Assembly: GCF_043641665.1 (NCBI RefSeq) | Contig: NC_092186.1 | Span: 18,831,001 to 18,895,000 of the forward strand | Direction of reading: 5' to 3' | Source of the DNA: Enoplosus armatus | Taxonomy: Eukaryota; Chordata; Actinopteri; Centrarchiformes; Enoplosidae | DNA: 64,000 nt | Shown here: positions 35,576 through 47,156 of the stretch, piece after piece | Position numbering within the stretch: position 1 is the stretch's first letter | Layout of the letters: every line of letters starts with the position of its first letter | Notes under the pieces: model-generated | What the model saw: the letters and a program-made list of their open reading frames with translations, nothing else | Told to the model about the DNA's origin: nothing | Database searches by the model: none | Position numbers and translations under genes: made by a program

Positions 35576-35784
35576 ACCACTAATATATTAGGAAAATACT
35601 AGATGCAGCCTCTGTTGTTTGTTCCTAAAGCATACTGTGATGCCAGTTTTAAATACCACTTTCTAGTTACAAAATGTAGCCGTTCTGATCTTAATAGGAC
35701 TCTGAGTAACTGAAAGTTAATTAAAACTGTAAATGCCACTTTTTACATGTTTTGAGAAACATTTTTTTCTTATATTATTTTGTT
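35576..35784. other. non-coding stretch
   Basis: AT-rich spacer with no supported features. Confidence 0.4.
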
Positions 35785-35952
35785 GGGCTTTTTTGCCTTA
35801 AATTCGTAGTGACAGACAGGAAAGGTGGGAGATAGAGAGGGAGTGACATGCAGCAAAGGGCTCGGGCTGGAATTGAACCCCGGCCGCTGCGATAAGGACT
35901 CAGCCTTTATACATGGGATGCCAGCTTTACCAAGTGAGCTATCAGGGCGCCC
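35785..35952 (-). mobile_element. tRNA-derived SINE
   Basis: Read on the minus strand the element starts GGCGCCCTGATAGCTCACTTGG, a tRNA-like head whose A box TAGCTCACTTGG is at 35930-35941. A B box GGGGTTCAATTCC follows at 35869-35881. After it come CTTTGCTGCATGTCACTCC, a pyrimidine-rich part and an A-rich AAGGCAAAAAAGCC tail. This is the layout of an abundant percomorph SINE family. The B box departs from consensus by one base (GGTTCAATTCC), so it may be old but not heavily worn. Its head lies 43 bp from the family A repeat at 35995. Confidence 0.8.
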
Positions 35953-35994
35953 TCAAGTTACAAAGTTGAGTTATTTTTGTAATGAATAAGAATC

Positions 35995-36215
35995 TTTTTA
36001 GCCACACTGACTTTGGCGGTCCAGGGATGACAGTATTGTTCAGTTGGTCCACCACCACTTGAAATATCTCAAGATGTATTTTCATGACTTTGGCTAATCC
36101 TGACTTTTCATGTCGTCACCGTGAGGTTGAAATTTGTGTTTGAGTGAAATGTCTCAACAACCTTTCCATGGATTGCTATGAAATTTGTTGCACACATTCA
36201 TGTTCCCCTATTCTT
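35995..36215 (+). repeat. percomorph interspersed repeat (family A), 5' part
   Basis: TTTTTAGCCACACTGAC...CAGGGATG, then TGAAATATCTCAAGATG, GAGTGAAATGTCTCAACAAC and GGATTGCTATGAAATTTG, match the first half of 40135-40645. Truncated at 3'. Confidence 0.65.
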
Positions 36216-37589
36216 CCTTGGATTTTGTCAGGTCAGTCAGGGAGACTGTTTTCTCAAAAATAAAAAAACAGAATATAACGTACACTCTCGTCATCATTAC
36301 ATTCACATTATGGTGTGTGGTATCTGTCTCCAACTTCAAGCTGCACTGCAGTGCTGAAGCTGCCATTTGCTGGACAGTTTAATCCAAAATTTCTTAAACA
36401 TTTTCTGCTTATTGTGTTACACAGGCCATTGTATCAGATGGGATTTAGAAGGATAATGTGAATTGAACTGCTAAGATACATTTTGTTTAGTCAAGTCATT
36501 GGAATAGACACATCCAATAGATATCCCTCCAATAGGTAATTAATTCCACCCGGCTCAGGGATGCGGTTTTGAAGCTGACCTTAAACGATGACCTTCCTGG
36601 AGGGGGGTTGGGAATGTGGGTTTTTAATAAATACCCACCAGTGATCAATAAACTATCACATTACTGTAATTTAATGGAGCCCATGGGACTAGACCTGACC
36701 AAAACAACTGAGAAACAAAATCCACATTGCAGATGAGTGATGCCATGAGTGATTTAATCAAACATTGGTTCCCAAATCATTCATTTTAATCTTTAAACTG
36801 AATGTGATTTTTTCATAATTTAAAACTCTATGAATTGATTAACGTAAGCTTGATAATATTGTAGTATTACTACTACCATATTTCAACATTTGAAAAAATC
36901 TTTAAATGAATTGATTTACCCTCAGACATCAATAAGTCCCACAAGCTTTTTCAACCTTGTGTAACAATTCAAAACAAGATTAAATTATTTGTGCCGATGA
37001 ATATTTCTTCCAATGTACAGCATGAAAATCAGTTACGTAATATACAGGCTTACAGTACTTCTGAGACATTTCTTTTCCGTGGGCCTTGGCTGCATGTCAG
37101 AGTGATGTAACAGGTCTGTATGTCAGGCAACTCAGATTCCACTATTTATGAAAGCTCATAAAAGGAATAAACAACATGAGACAAGAGATTGACTCGCTGT
37201 TAAATCTCTTATAACTTTTATGTTTTAAAAAGGAACTTTTGACCAATGCAACAGTTAACTGTGAAAATTATTCACCTTGAATACAATAAAATACATTAAA
37301 ATATGAAACATTAGTATGTGGATGTGTACATCAACATTAAATCATCATAATATATTTATGGGAGGTTGATACTGTTACGGATCAATAACTCTTCAATCAC
37401 TTCAGGGGTCACCTGCATGGCACAGACGAAAAAGCCCTCAACCCAAACAGTTCAAATGTATCAAACATAACCGTTAAAGTTTATGGGATGCCAGTGAGGG
37501 ATCACGCCCTTGTTGCTGCACTAGTGACTGCTACTGGTTAACTGGAGTGCCTGCATCGGGAGTGGTGAGGGCAGGGGGTCTGAAGGAAA
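36216..37589. other. non-coding stretch, no gene seen
   Basis: Unique AT-rich sequence. GGAGGGGGGTTGGG near 36600 is the only G-rich patch. No gene. Confidence 0.45.
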
Positions 37590-37888
37590 ATGGAAACCTC
37601 CAACTATTTGATCCAATACCAAGTAAAACCGCGGCCAGAACCTCTGATATTGATACTGATACTGATACTGATTATTTAAAACAGCTAATGTACTATCCTA
37701 TAGGGGAGACCCATGTGTAATCATTAAGGGGGTGAATGCATCATTAACACGCTACTTCTGAAGACATTTTCATTACTAGTTTTATTTTTTTTATTTATTT
37801 TGGTATAGATCCTGTAAGTTATTAATACTCAACACAAGACTTTGTATCGGTTCACTGGTATCAAATCTTCAATCTGCCCACCCCTACC
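37590..37888 (-). mobile_element. possible hAT-type non-autonomous element
   Basis: The right end CTGCCCACCCCTA is the reverse of TAGGGGTGGGCAG, a common terminus of fish elements. Inside is a GATACT hexamer array (37645-37672) and TCCAATACCAAGTAAAACCG, both known from the same kind of element. No matching left end was found. Confidence 0.35.
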
Positions 37889-38569
37889 ATACACATTACA
37901 CACTCCCGGTGAAGTTACTGGCTGTGAGATGGCCGGGCCAACGTTGGATTTAGCAGAAGACTGCAGGTGGCTCTGGTCATTGCAATTTCTGAGAAAAATG
38001 GATGACAAAAAATCCCTCAACAGATGCTTAGATTTCTGGCTTTCAACATGTACTATACTTTAGTCCTGTCTACATTTTAGAATAAATACTCAATCAAGAT
38101 ACCAACGCAGGCACCCACAACATTAATTTCCAAAGATGAGGCAGTGTGAAATCTAAAAAGCCTAAAAACCTTTATAAAGACGAAAAAGCAAATAAAGCAG
38201 GTTAAATTACGTTATTACATCGATTACTTTACTTTAGATTTGTTGATAATTTCCCTGACATTAAACCCAAATGTGGACTATAAGTGTAGCACTGTGCCAC
38301 TTTGAAACAATGTTTTCTTACACTTGCTGAGGTGGCAGAACAGTCGACAAAGTGAACCACAGAAACAGAGACAGTGGGGAAATCAATTTCAATGACAAGG
38401 CTCACAAACAAAACCTCATCAGTGGAGAAAATGGCTTTTTACAACCACTGCAAATTGCAAGCTTTTATAAATTTTGCAAACAAGACAAGGGTAATGTTGG
38501 TCGTAAAAATTTAGCTCAGCATAACTGCTATTAGAAAGTGCAGTTTGAATGTGGTGTTGGTCTGATAAG

Positions 38570-38573
<4 letters not shown>
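37889..38573. other. non-coding stretch
   Basis: Unique, nothing supported. Confidence 0.45.

Positions 38574-38615
<42 letters not shown>
38574..38615 (+). repeat. TG microsatellite
   Basis: Uninterrupted TG run of 21 units. The minus frame across it is Thr/His repeat and not a gene. Confidence 0.98.
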
Positions 38616-38619
<4 letters not shown>

Positions 38620-39114
38620 CACGTGTGTATCAAATTCAACCAAACATTCACCTTACTACACGTCCAGTATCCCTGTAAATGAATATTAGACCATACTTGC
38701 TTTTATTTTTCTCTCATATTTAATTTTTGTCAGCACATTTTAATATTGATATTTAATATTTAATATGTATTAATACATATTTAATAACTAGTGAGAATTG
38801 AGCAGCCTCTCTGCTAAAAATTATAAAATATGATCTAAGTTTGCTTGATGTACAGTATGCACATGAATTTGGCTTACTGTTCTAAAACCAACTCTTGTGT
38901 TGCATTTGTGAATGTCATTGCAATACTATGTTCATAGTTCTTTTCAAAGGAAAGTTGTTAAACCAATTAGGTCAGATCCGTTGTAGTGACAAGTGACATT
39001 CATGTTCCTCCGCTGGCTTTGTAAGAATTAAAAGTGATGGCAGTTTTATTTTGTTTGCTGGTTAAATACACATATTTTCTGGTGGACTGACTGGTCATCT
39101 GTGGACGTCTCGTT
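38616..39114. other. non-coding stretch, very AT-rich
   Basis: AATATTTAATATTTAATATG-like runs at 38740-38790. No gene. Confidence 0.45.
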
Positions 39115-39245
39115 TTCCAAGAAAATCCTTCAAAGCAATTAATGCCCTGAAAAGAGGAGCCAGTAAAACATGGACAGCATCCTTAAGGCCAGAGGCTGAG
39201 CTCTGAATAATGCAAGGCCACGGCCTCCATCAAAAACCAGCTTTA
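39115..39245. promoter_or_regulatory. candidate conserved non-coding block
   Basis: CAAAGCAATTAATGCCCTG, CTGAATAATGCAAGGCC and AAGGCCAGAGGCTGAGCTC are low-repeat, homeodomain/POU-like words. Inference only. Confidence 0.22.
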
Positions 39246-40134
39246 ATTTTCCTGTTTTCTTCTGGTTTGGCTGTAAGTGAATTTGCAGAAAAACATCTAC
39301 TCCTGAAATCCTTCTGAAATGACTGGGGGTTCGAATAAATCATCTTCCACTTGCAGGGAGGCGTAAGTATGTGTACACGTGTGTTTGTGTCTACTATGTG
39401 CCTTTGTGCATTCACACAGGTGTATATATAGCTGCAGGCACGTGTGAGCCCATGTGTTACTATTGTATGTACATTGGGTGCAATCATACGTGCCTTTACT
39501 GGCCAATAGACTACAGATAAAGGCCCCATAGCTTCTATCTGTCACCAGAATGAAAGAACAGGAAGCTGACAGCTGACAAGATGCCCCCCCATATTCACAT
39601 TACTTCCTCTGCCACAAAGCAATCCCTCGGCTCACTTTCTGCTGACTGGCTACTTCTCTGAGCAATGGTGGATAGAAAAAGGGAGGGAAAAAAGGAGAAA
39701 TCAGTCCTACCCCTCTAACTCCCAGACTGCTGCCCTCACACATGCAGAGTGACTGAGCTTCATAGCTGGTGTAATTTGTGTCTGCCATAGCCGTTGCCTT
39801 TTAGCGAACAAATGACGGGAGTCTGCGGGAGGTCTACAATTGAGGGAACAACCATCTGAAACCAAGGGAACAAACTGTGTTCCCCCCATTTCTGCAAAAA
39901 CTGGGGGAAACATGCATTGTTGCTACTTCCCCATTATACCCACTGGAGATGTGGCTGAGGCTTGGTAGGTGAACGGAGAGTTGAGTTGAGGTGCAGGAAA
40001 AGTAGGGAAATCACTAATACAGGGAATAGAATGATACTAAGAGGAATCTTTTGTTTTAGCCGTCTTGCTGTATGTTGCAAAGTAAGTTATTTGATGTTTT
40101 AACAAGAAACTGAGGGTAAATTGTTAGAATCATG
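39246..40134. other. non-coding stretch, no gene seen
   Basis: GT-rich patch at 39365-39440 explains the Cys/Thr/His-rich minus frames. 39550-39950 is balanced but unrecognised. Confidence 0.45.
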
Positions 40135-40645
40135 TTTTTTAGCCACACTAGCAGTGTCGCTCCATGGATGGTAGTGTCGGTCTACTAGTTTGGTTCATAC
40201 TGAAATATCTCAATAAGCATCAGATGGACATTCGTGGTCCCTACAGAATGAATCCTACTGACTTCGGTTACCAGGTTATGTATCCTAATGATTGTAGGGA
40301 TCCTCTGACTTTTCCTCTTTCATTTGTGGTTTTGAGTGAAATGACTCGACAACTGCTAGATTGATTGCCATGAAAGGCTTTCATGTCACCTACATGGATG
40401 AATTTGGCTTTTTGCAGCCAATTGGGTCACTTTGGTGATCCCCTGACCTTTCACCCAGTGCAATCTTCAGGTCGATACTACCAATACTTTAGTTTATGAT
40501 CCATCATATTCCATCAACTTCAGCTGCATTTTGTGTTTAGTGATAATTAGCAAATGTTATGATGCTAACACACTAAACTAAGAATGAACATGGTAAACAT
40601 TATACCTGCAAAAATCATGTTAGCATTGTCATTGTTGGCATTTTG
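40135..40645 (+). repeat. percomorph interspersed repeat (family A), longest copy
   Basis: Starts TTTTTTAGCCACACTAGCAG and ends CATGTTAGCATTGTCATTG. Related copies are at 2041-2160, 18100-18643 (minus) and 35995-36215, all with the same order of words. No coding capacity. The frames 40164-40364 and 40584-40802 are inside it. Confidence 0.65.
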
Positions 40646-40949
40646 CTTAAAGCATGGGTGTGCTTGTCAGAGTCCTTACAAGGAACTGATGACCCAAGCT
40701 TATTCATTAGGTTTCCAAAATATAATCAGACAGGAAAAGGGAGCATTCCCACCAGCCAGTGAGGGCATCAGGCATTTAAAAAAGAACATGTGTCTAGTTT
40801 GATAATAGCCTTACAATTAACCCTCAGAAAGCACTAAACGTTCAAAACAGTAGAAGACTGAGGTTAAACTGAGTGAATGTCAAGCGGGGCGTTTAAAAAA
40901 TCATTCCAGCATCCTTGACAGACAGCAAGACATCATCCTGCCCTAAGGG
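40646..40949. other. non-coding stretch
   Basis: Unique sequence without supported features. Confidence 0.4.
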
Positions 40950-41203
40950 ATGTCAGTCCTTCAGCAATACATCGCCGAATACGTCTATGAAAATATTCGC
41001 AATATTTCCCCATGTTTGCCATCGCTGAGCAAACCCTCGAAACTGAGTAGAGTGAAAGCAGGGGTCAGCATAATGTAAACACTTGAGGAAAATAATGATC
41101 CAAACCATAAAGATCCCCACTGAGAGGAGAATTACAACTCGGTACCACAAGAACGGGCTGATTGAGCTCTCGCTTTCCACAACATTACAGCTCTCACCTC
41201 ACG
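40950..41203 (-). CDS. candidate exon for a small single-pass membrane protein
   Basis: On the minus strand a frame opens just after a TGA at about 41202 and runs to a TGA at 40950-40952, giving up to 83 codons. It reads as an acidic start (ESESS), an FLWYR turn, then 18-20 strongly hydrophobic residues (VVILLSVGIFMVWIIIFL) followed by KC and a cysteine-bearing polar tail with RWQTWGN and a final VLLKD. This is the layout of a type-I or type-III single-pass protein. There is no in-frame Met before the membrane segment, so it would have to be a 3' exon. The upstream AG (TCTCTCCTATCGTGAG) is a weak acceptor. I do not recognise the family. T-rich codons can mimic a membrane helix, so chance remains likely. 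Confidence 0.25.
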
Positions 41204-43284
41204 ATAGGAGAGACACTTGAAATATGAATTGACTGTAGTGGTGTTTACTTTATTTAGCCAACAGCAATAATGTTTGAGTTACAAGAGATTTAATAGTTTA
41301 TTGAGTCTCGCCATCTACTCATTAAATGTGACAACAGGACTACTAGCAAGGCAGAGGTAGAAATCAATGAAGACAAGAATCTGAGTTATATAACTGTTAC
41401 AGATAATACAGTGGCAAATAACAGCCATAATAACATACAATAAGAATAATGAGAGTGAGAACAGAAATAGACTGCGATATGCATGAATCCAACATTGCAG
41501 AAACCATTTTATTTATTAATTTGAATTGCTTTTCAACTCCACATACTGCATTGTGTTTCCCCAAACAGCAGACAAATATCCAAAGTGGCACATTATATTC
41601 TATATTGTTGGAAATGTAATTCAACAACATGTGATTTCCTAAATCGACCCAGAACAGGTGACAAGGAGGAAACCAGGAAAAAATTCAAACCTTGATGAAA
41701 ATTAAAAATGCATTCATAAGGAAACAACATTTTCTCATTAGAGTCCCAGAGGATCCCTCAGCATATCTGGTGAAGAAGCCAGTGTGTGTGTGTGTGTGCA
41801 TATGTATAATGTGTGTGTGAGTGTGTGAATACGTGAGACCAGATGAGAAACGTTTCTTGGCATCCATCAATCAGGGCACTTCCAAGAAATGTGACTCAAC
41901 TGGGTGGTAAGAAAAAATCACATGAAAACACTCATATGGCAAAAGCAATCCACCTAACCTGTCTTAGAAATCAGATTCACAGACACACAGTAAGGACGAA
42001 AGGATTATGTGTTGGTTGCGGCAGTGTGTGGCATTAAATGAGTCCAAATTCAAACTCCTTACTGTAGTATTTATGAGTACAGTAAAAAAAGATTGTTTGG
42101 AAGAAAAGAAATTCATCCCCAAGTGTGATGATCAATATCTTGTTTATCAAGGTCACTGCTCCATGTTGTGTAAAAAAAATCCAATTTTTTATGGTGAAAA
42201 TATTACATGCAGAGCTTAAATGTATTGACAATCCTAACGGGGTAAAACAGATAAACATTACCGTTTCCTGATTTGCTTACAACCATCCCAGAGGGTGGGT
42301 AAAAGCCCTGCTGGTGGAAAATGTGGTGGTGATGTAGTGCCAGGGCTGATTATTCACAGTCACACTTCACCGGCTCCCCTCTCTAAGTGAGAGTGATCAC
42401 ATCGATACCACATCCTCCAGGATGTCGATATGCTCCTCTTCTCTAACACTTTGCAACTCAAGTGAAACATGGTAAAAACTGTTTGTTTCAACATGAAGGA
42501 ATACATTGATTAATTAATCAGCTGGTTCATTTATTTAGAAATGTGGTAAGAAAGACTGGTTGGGTTTAAATCACAAATTGGAACTACATGTGTAGCAACC
42601 CCTTAAATTAGATGCTAAGTCAAGTCCAAAGTTGTCTTCTGTTAAGTCCCTTGCAGATACATGTAATCATACTTAATAATTAATAGTTGATTAGGAAATA
42701 CTCAAAAGCATAAATACAATCAGCAACATTTTTCAACTGTAAATTCCTTTTTTGTTCTCTAAGTACCTTCAGACATGTATGCAATCTTCATTAGGAGGAT
42801 ATAGTGAAAATGTTGAGTGCCATCAAAAGGCAAGGAGGGCAAAACTGTGTGTGTATGGTAATAATCATGAACATCTGGAGAATTAAACCGTTCTCGCTCT
42901 AGATTTCATGAAAAAATAAATTCAGATTAGCTAGTCTTAGCAGATACACAGAACTGAAATACAGTTGGATGTTCAATAAAATAACAGCAGCTTTGCATCT
43001 TTTAACTGACTCACAACTCAGCAAATACCATCTGTCAGAAGAACTTTGCGTAAGATAACGTACAAACAAGAGGTCAACACTTGACATTACAGCAGAACAA
43101 CAGTGGCACTGACTCAAGGCTAATTTAGGACTAACAGTTAAAAAAGTTTTTATTTGCTTTTAAATTTGACAACACTTCACAAGAACAACATCAAGACAAA
43201 GATGACGTACGACTAACAAACATAACACTAAATTACAAAGATAGTGCAAAACAAAAGATGATTTGGCTTAAAACATAATTGTAA
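41204..43284. other. non-coding stretch, no gene seen
   Basis: AT-rich unique DNA with a TG run at 41782-41799 and a second short TG patch at 41811-41827. Frames on both strands are unfamiliar. Confidence 0.45.
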
Positions 43285-43650
43285 TTGGGGCATGATCTGA
43301 AATAAATACGTTTTGGATTGCTGGGTCTATTACTCTATGTGTGATGGAATTAATCAGTGCAGGAATATGTTTTGTGGTATAGAGAAAAATATGAATATTC
43401 TAGTAGGTTTGTGTTGCATATTCTCCAAATATCTGTTAGTCCATAATCTGATATACTATTTCTTGATAACAGATGAAGAATTGTTAGGCCTGTGAGAGGA
43501 AGAGAGAGAAGAACGGTCTAATTGGGGATCAAGTACTGTGTTTAATGTTACATTTATTTTGTTTCTTGTAACTTTAAAAAGAGTTGGCGTGATGGGGACA
43601 TTTAAGGCGAAGGGGTGGATGAAACATCGCTGAGCAGTAAAGACCTGAAT
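43285..43650 (-). pseudogene. L1-type LINE endonuclease fragment, broken
   Basis: The minus translation gives FALNVPITPTLFK, then LNTVLDPQLDRSS, which matches the N-x-VL-x-P-x-LDRSS signature of the apurinic-like endonuclease in fish L1 elements. After a stop and frameshift just past SSVIKK come DYGLTDIWR, EYSYFSLYHKTYS and a decayed end where the active element would have the S-R-I-D-Y-F-like stretch. The order and spacing fit the family. The catalytic domain is incomplete and interrupted, so it is dead. No reverse transcriptase follows at lower coordinates. Confidence 0.7.
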
Positions 43651-44350
43651 GACGAGTAGAAGAGCAAGTAAAAGAAGAAGAGAGAGAAATCTGTCTTTAA
43701 GGAGCATATAAAGTGGAATGAAGTCACTCTTTTTCCATATTCTGTACAAAACATACTTTTGTCTGAACATGCAGAACATATGTAACACATTTTTGCTGTT
43801 TTGCAGTTTTGCTGAGATGATAGAAATTAGAGCAAAATGTGTTTATTGTTGAGAATATACGTGAGAGGAATTCTGTATAAAAGAAAACAACCACATTAAC
43901 GTCTCTGAAGACCCGTTCATCACGCAGGTTACTAAACCTAATGGCAGATTTCTTTTCCCAAAAGAAGTCTAGCTGTCATTATCCAATGCTAAATCATTCT
44001 TCGTGAAAAGGAACAGCTTTTTACAGCATAGGTCCTGGTCTAAACCAGGCCCAATGTGGCTCCTACATCAGATCATCTCCAGCTGCTGTTGTAAACCAGT
44101 GGAGCACAAACAATGCTCTTAGTGCTAAGATGTTTTAGAGGGTACAAAAGCTGGCCCCTGCCGCTGTGTCGCTCGCAGCAGGTGGAGACGAGAGCAAACC
44201 TGTGGTGACACGGACACATTTAGCACCAGGTAAAGAGAAGATAATGCTGACATCATGCCACAGCAGCGGGGAAAGCCTTAAATGGTGTTTGCTTGTTATA
44301 TGTTTCTGGGTTTCTCATCCCACGGGTGTAATGTCCTCAACTGCTTCTGA

Positions 44351-44353
<3 letters not shown>
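43651..44353. other. non-coding stretch
   Basis: May contain more of the LINE up to about 43790. CCTGGT-CTAA-ACCAGG at 44034-44049 is a small inverted repeat. A balanced, G-rich part at 44080-44280 is unrecognised. Confidence 0.4.

Positions 44354-44395
<42 letters not shown>
44354..44395 (+). repeat. TG microsatellite
   Basis: Uninterrupted TG run of 21 units. It generates the Val/Cys repeat in two overlapping plus frames. Confidence 0.98.
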
Positions 44396-44396
<1 letters not shown>

Positions 44397-45536
44397 CCTT
44401 TCATTTCTCTCATAAAATCCAGTCTGTCTTATTGTCCTCACATGGATATAAAGATGAGGGACATTTGATCCCTTTTCATTTCTGCTACACTGCAAAAAAC
44501 AGACATATCTATAAGTCCAGTGTGGAAGAAGTTTCTTAAATTTTACATCTCGTCACGTTGTTTTCAAACTGCTATTTTCAAACTTAAAACTGATCTAAAA
44601 TTGTTTTTTGGAGTGTAAAACAGAAAACAGAAAAGAATCATAGTGAGTGATAGATGATATGATTATGAGCAGAAGGTAAGTTTAGCCTGATGTTAGCTTT
44701 CTCCTGCTAACTTAAATAACTTCATCCAACTGGATTATTAGTAACTGCTCAGTAACATAATTCTCCAAAAATCTTAATATCCAGAAACACCCACAGCATC
44801 TCTGTTTTTTCAGACTTTGTAAACGGTGAAAAGAAGAAATGTGGAATAAAACAGACAATATCTCCGCATCAATTTTGATTCTTTTTTTTCTTTTGTCCAT
44901 TGTGAGTCCGCCAATGAGTGAAATCCTAAAATCGTTGGAGTACACTTAAAAAAATTGTCGTGGTTTGTATCTCGTATCTGCATCTTTCATCTTCAAAATA
45001 CAAAACAAAAGTAGGCCATCAATATGCGAGGACATCATCATCATTAACACCCACTCAGACGGAGAGAGAGCTTGAGAGTTTCTTCTGAGGAGGTAGAGGA
45101 GGGAGATTAAAGGTCTGAGGCGTGTGTAGGCAGAGAAAAACATAAACATAATTTATGACACCCCATCTAAATAGGCCAAAATGGCTCCCAATGCCCCCAG
45201 TTCATTTACGTATAGACCAGTAGTCACGCTACAACACAGACTTCTGCTGACCTGCAGTGGGCAGCTGGCAGCATCTGCACAGGTAGGTCAAGTCCAGTTC
45301 AGCAGTGACAGAGAACATTACTTACAAACATTGTTGATTAGTTATTTAGGTATGAAAATATCAAAGTCCTAAATGTAGAAAACTGAGGACAGAGGAGGGA
45401 AAAGTGATAGAAACATAAAAGGTACAGTGTTTACACATTGAATTGCAATCTTAAATTTTGATTCTGTTTTGAATAGTTCATTTATAGTAGTAATGGATAT
45501 TGTGAATGTTCGCCTGATGCTCTTGGTTTCTGGCAG
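44396..45536. other. non-coding stretch, no gene seen
   Basis: Unique. Its last 25 bases (GATGCTCTTGGTTTCTGGCAG) make a plausible splice acceptor. No gene supported. Confidence 0.45.
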
Positions 45537-45745
45537 AGGGGATCACCCCGGCTAAAGACAGCAAAATGTTCAGAGAAAACCTTTTCTCTGGCTGTAACTT
45601 CAACCCCCAAAACTTTGCCGCGGATGATCTCATTAGTGTCTTGGCAACTCGTGGGACAAATTGTCCAGATAAGTCGATCCCCAATGCCAAGGAAAAGCAC
45701 CATGAAGCATCACCAGACATTTTAAAAGGCTCCCGTCTCATGCGG
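45537..45745 (+). CDS. candidate internal exon or conserved element
   Basis: Bounded by TCTTGGTTTCTGGCAG (acceptor-like, to 45536) and ATGCGG|GTGAGT (strong donor, GT at 45746), the 209 bp are open in one plus frame for 69 codons: GITPAKDSKMFRENL, then Cys-, Asn- and Asp-rich residues, and finally KGSRLMR in phase with the donor. The predicted peptide is soluble, with no membrane helix or domain I know. Two minus frames are also open across the same bases, which weakens the coding case and fits a constrained non-coding element instead. No partner exon was found. Confidence 0.3.
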
Positions 45746-45972
45746 GTGAGTGCCTCGACAAATAGGGAGGAGAAGAACGACAGGGGAAAGAGATGGAGGT
45801 GAATACAGAGGTGGCAGAGGAGGAGGAATCAGCCAGGCAGAATGGAAACCCTGTCGAAGGTTAATGAGCAGAAAGATAATGTTTTAGCTCCAAATACGAC
45901 CCTGTCACTATCTGGAACCCCGGCAAGAGGGATTATGGAAGGAGTAGGGTTTCAAGACAGTGAAGTCTATGA

Positions 45973-46013
<41 letters not shown>

Positions 46014-46741
46014 GAACATGTGTGCTTTTGTGTGTGTTACCTTTGCATTTACCTTGCATCTGGTTGACTCACTTATCCAGGCTTACTTAAAATGATGAAA
46101 TCTCAACTGTACTTGCAGCAGGTCCTTTAAAACGCATTCAGTCACAAAACGTTATTATTTTTTAGCACCATTTTATACAGGTTTATCTCCATACAAGCTA
46201 CATTTCAGGCTCCAATTTGAAGTAAACACACATTTTGGTAAAAGTGATGACAGATTTTCATGGATCCTGAAAAGCAAAGCAAAATGAATAACGTAAATGA
46301 CAAAGCATCATGTAGTTTCTCCAGCACTGTCAGTTGTATTTTATCTTTTACTACATTTCTGCACTTCCAGTTAGCCGCAGTAAATTCTACCAACAGGCTT
46401 GTGCACTCTCAGATTACCAGACAGCAATAATACAACATGCCTGCCATATTTTGTTTTCACTGCACCTGCCACGGCAAACACAGTTGGATATCGTGTTCCT
46501 AAACATTTATTCTGCTGGTGTCCTTTGTCTTACGCTGTTGATTTGTCATTTCAGAGCTTTCATTAGCTTTGTTCAGTCAGAAACAGAGGCTTTGCAGCTG
46601 CAACACAAATCTCAGCTACGTCTGCTTTATCATGCAGATGCACCAAAGAATTAATTGTGTGCAAATAAAACAGTGAAGACAGAAAAATAGATAGCTTCAA
46701 CAAAGTGTTGTGCTGTTGTAAATCAGTTCACAAATAAGTAA
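45746..46741. other. non-coding stretch with TG microsatellite
   Basis: Uninterrupted TG run at 45974-46009, otherwise unique. A 106-codon plus frame (46334-46654) is unfamiliar. Confidence 0.5.
45974..46009 (+). repeat. TG microsatellite
   Basis: Uninterrupted TG run of 18 units after GAA. Confidence 0.98.
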
Positions 46742-47156
46742 CAGTGGTGGAGGAAGTATTCAGATCTTTTTCTTAAGGAAAAGTAGCAATACTACGATTT
46801 AAAAGTACTGTTACAAGTAAAAGTTCTGCTTTCAAAATCTTACTCAAGTAAAAGTACTAAAGTATTAGCAGCAAGATGTACTTAAAGTATAAAAAGCAGA
46901 ATGGCCCCTCCTAGTTTTATATCATTGGATTATTATTACCAATTGATTACTGTGCAAGCAGCAATTTCACATTGTAGCAGCTGGAAGTGAGACTACTTTA
47001 CATACTGTTTGGTAGAATTAATCAAAAACATTTATTCTATTCTATTAACTTTTGTTAAATCTTAATCTGAAAAGTAACTAGTAACTACAGCTGCAAGATA
47101 AATGTAGAGGAGTCAAATTGTGTAAAGTAGCATAAAAGTGAAATACTCAAGTAAAA
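46742..47156 (+). mobile_element. hAT-like MITE, second copy
   Basis: Begins CAGTGGTGGAGGAAGTATTC like the copy at 5664 and repeats its internal words (AAAGTTCTGCTTTCAAAATC, AGTACTAAAGTATTAGCAGC, GCAGAATGGCCC). It ends in CATAAAAGTGAAATACTCAAG without the CACCACTG terminus, so the right end is lost or decayed. No coding capacity. Confidence 0.72.
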
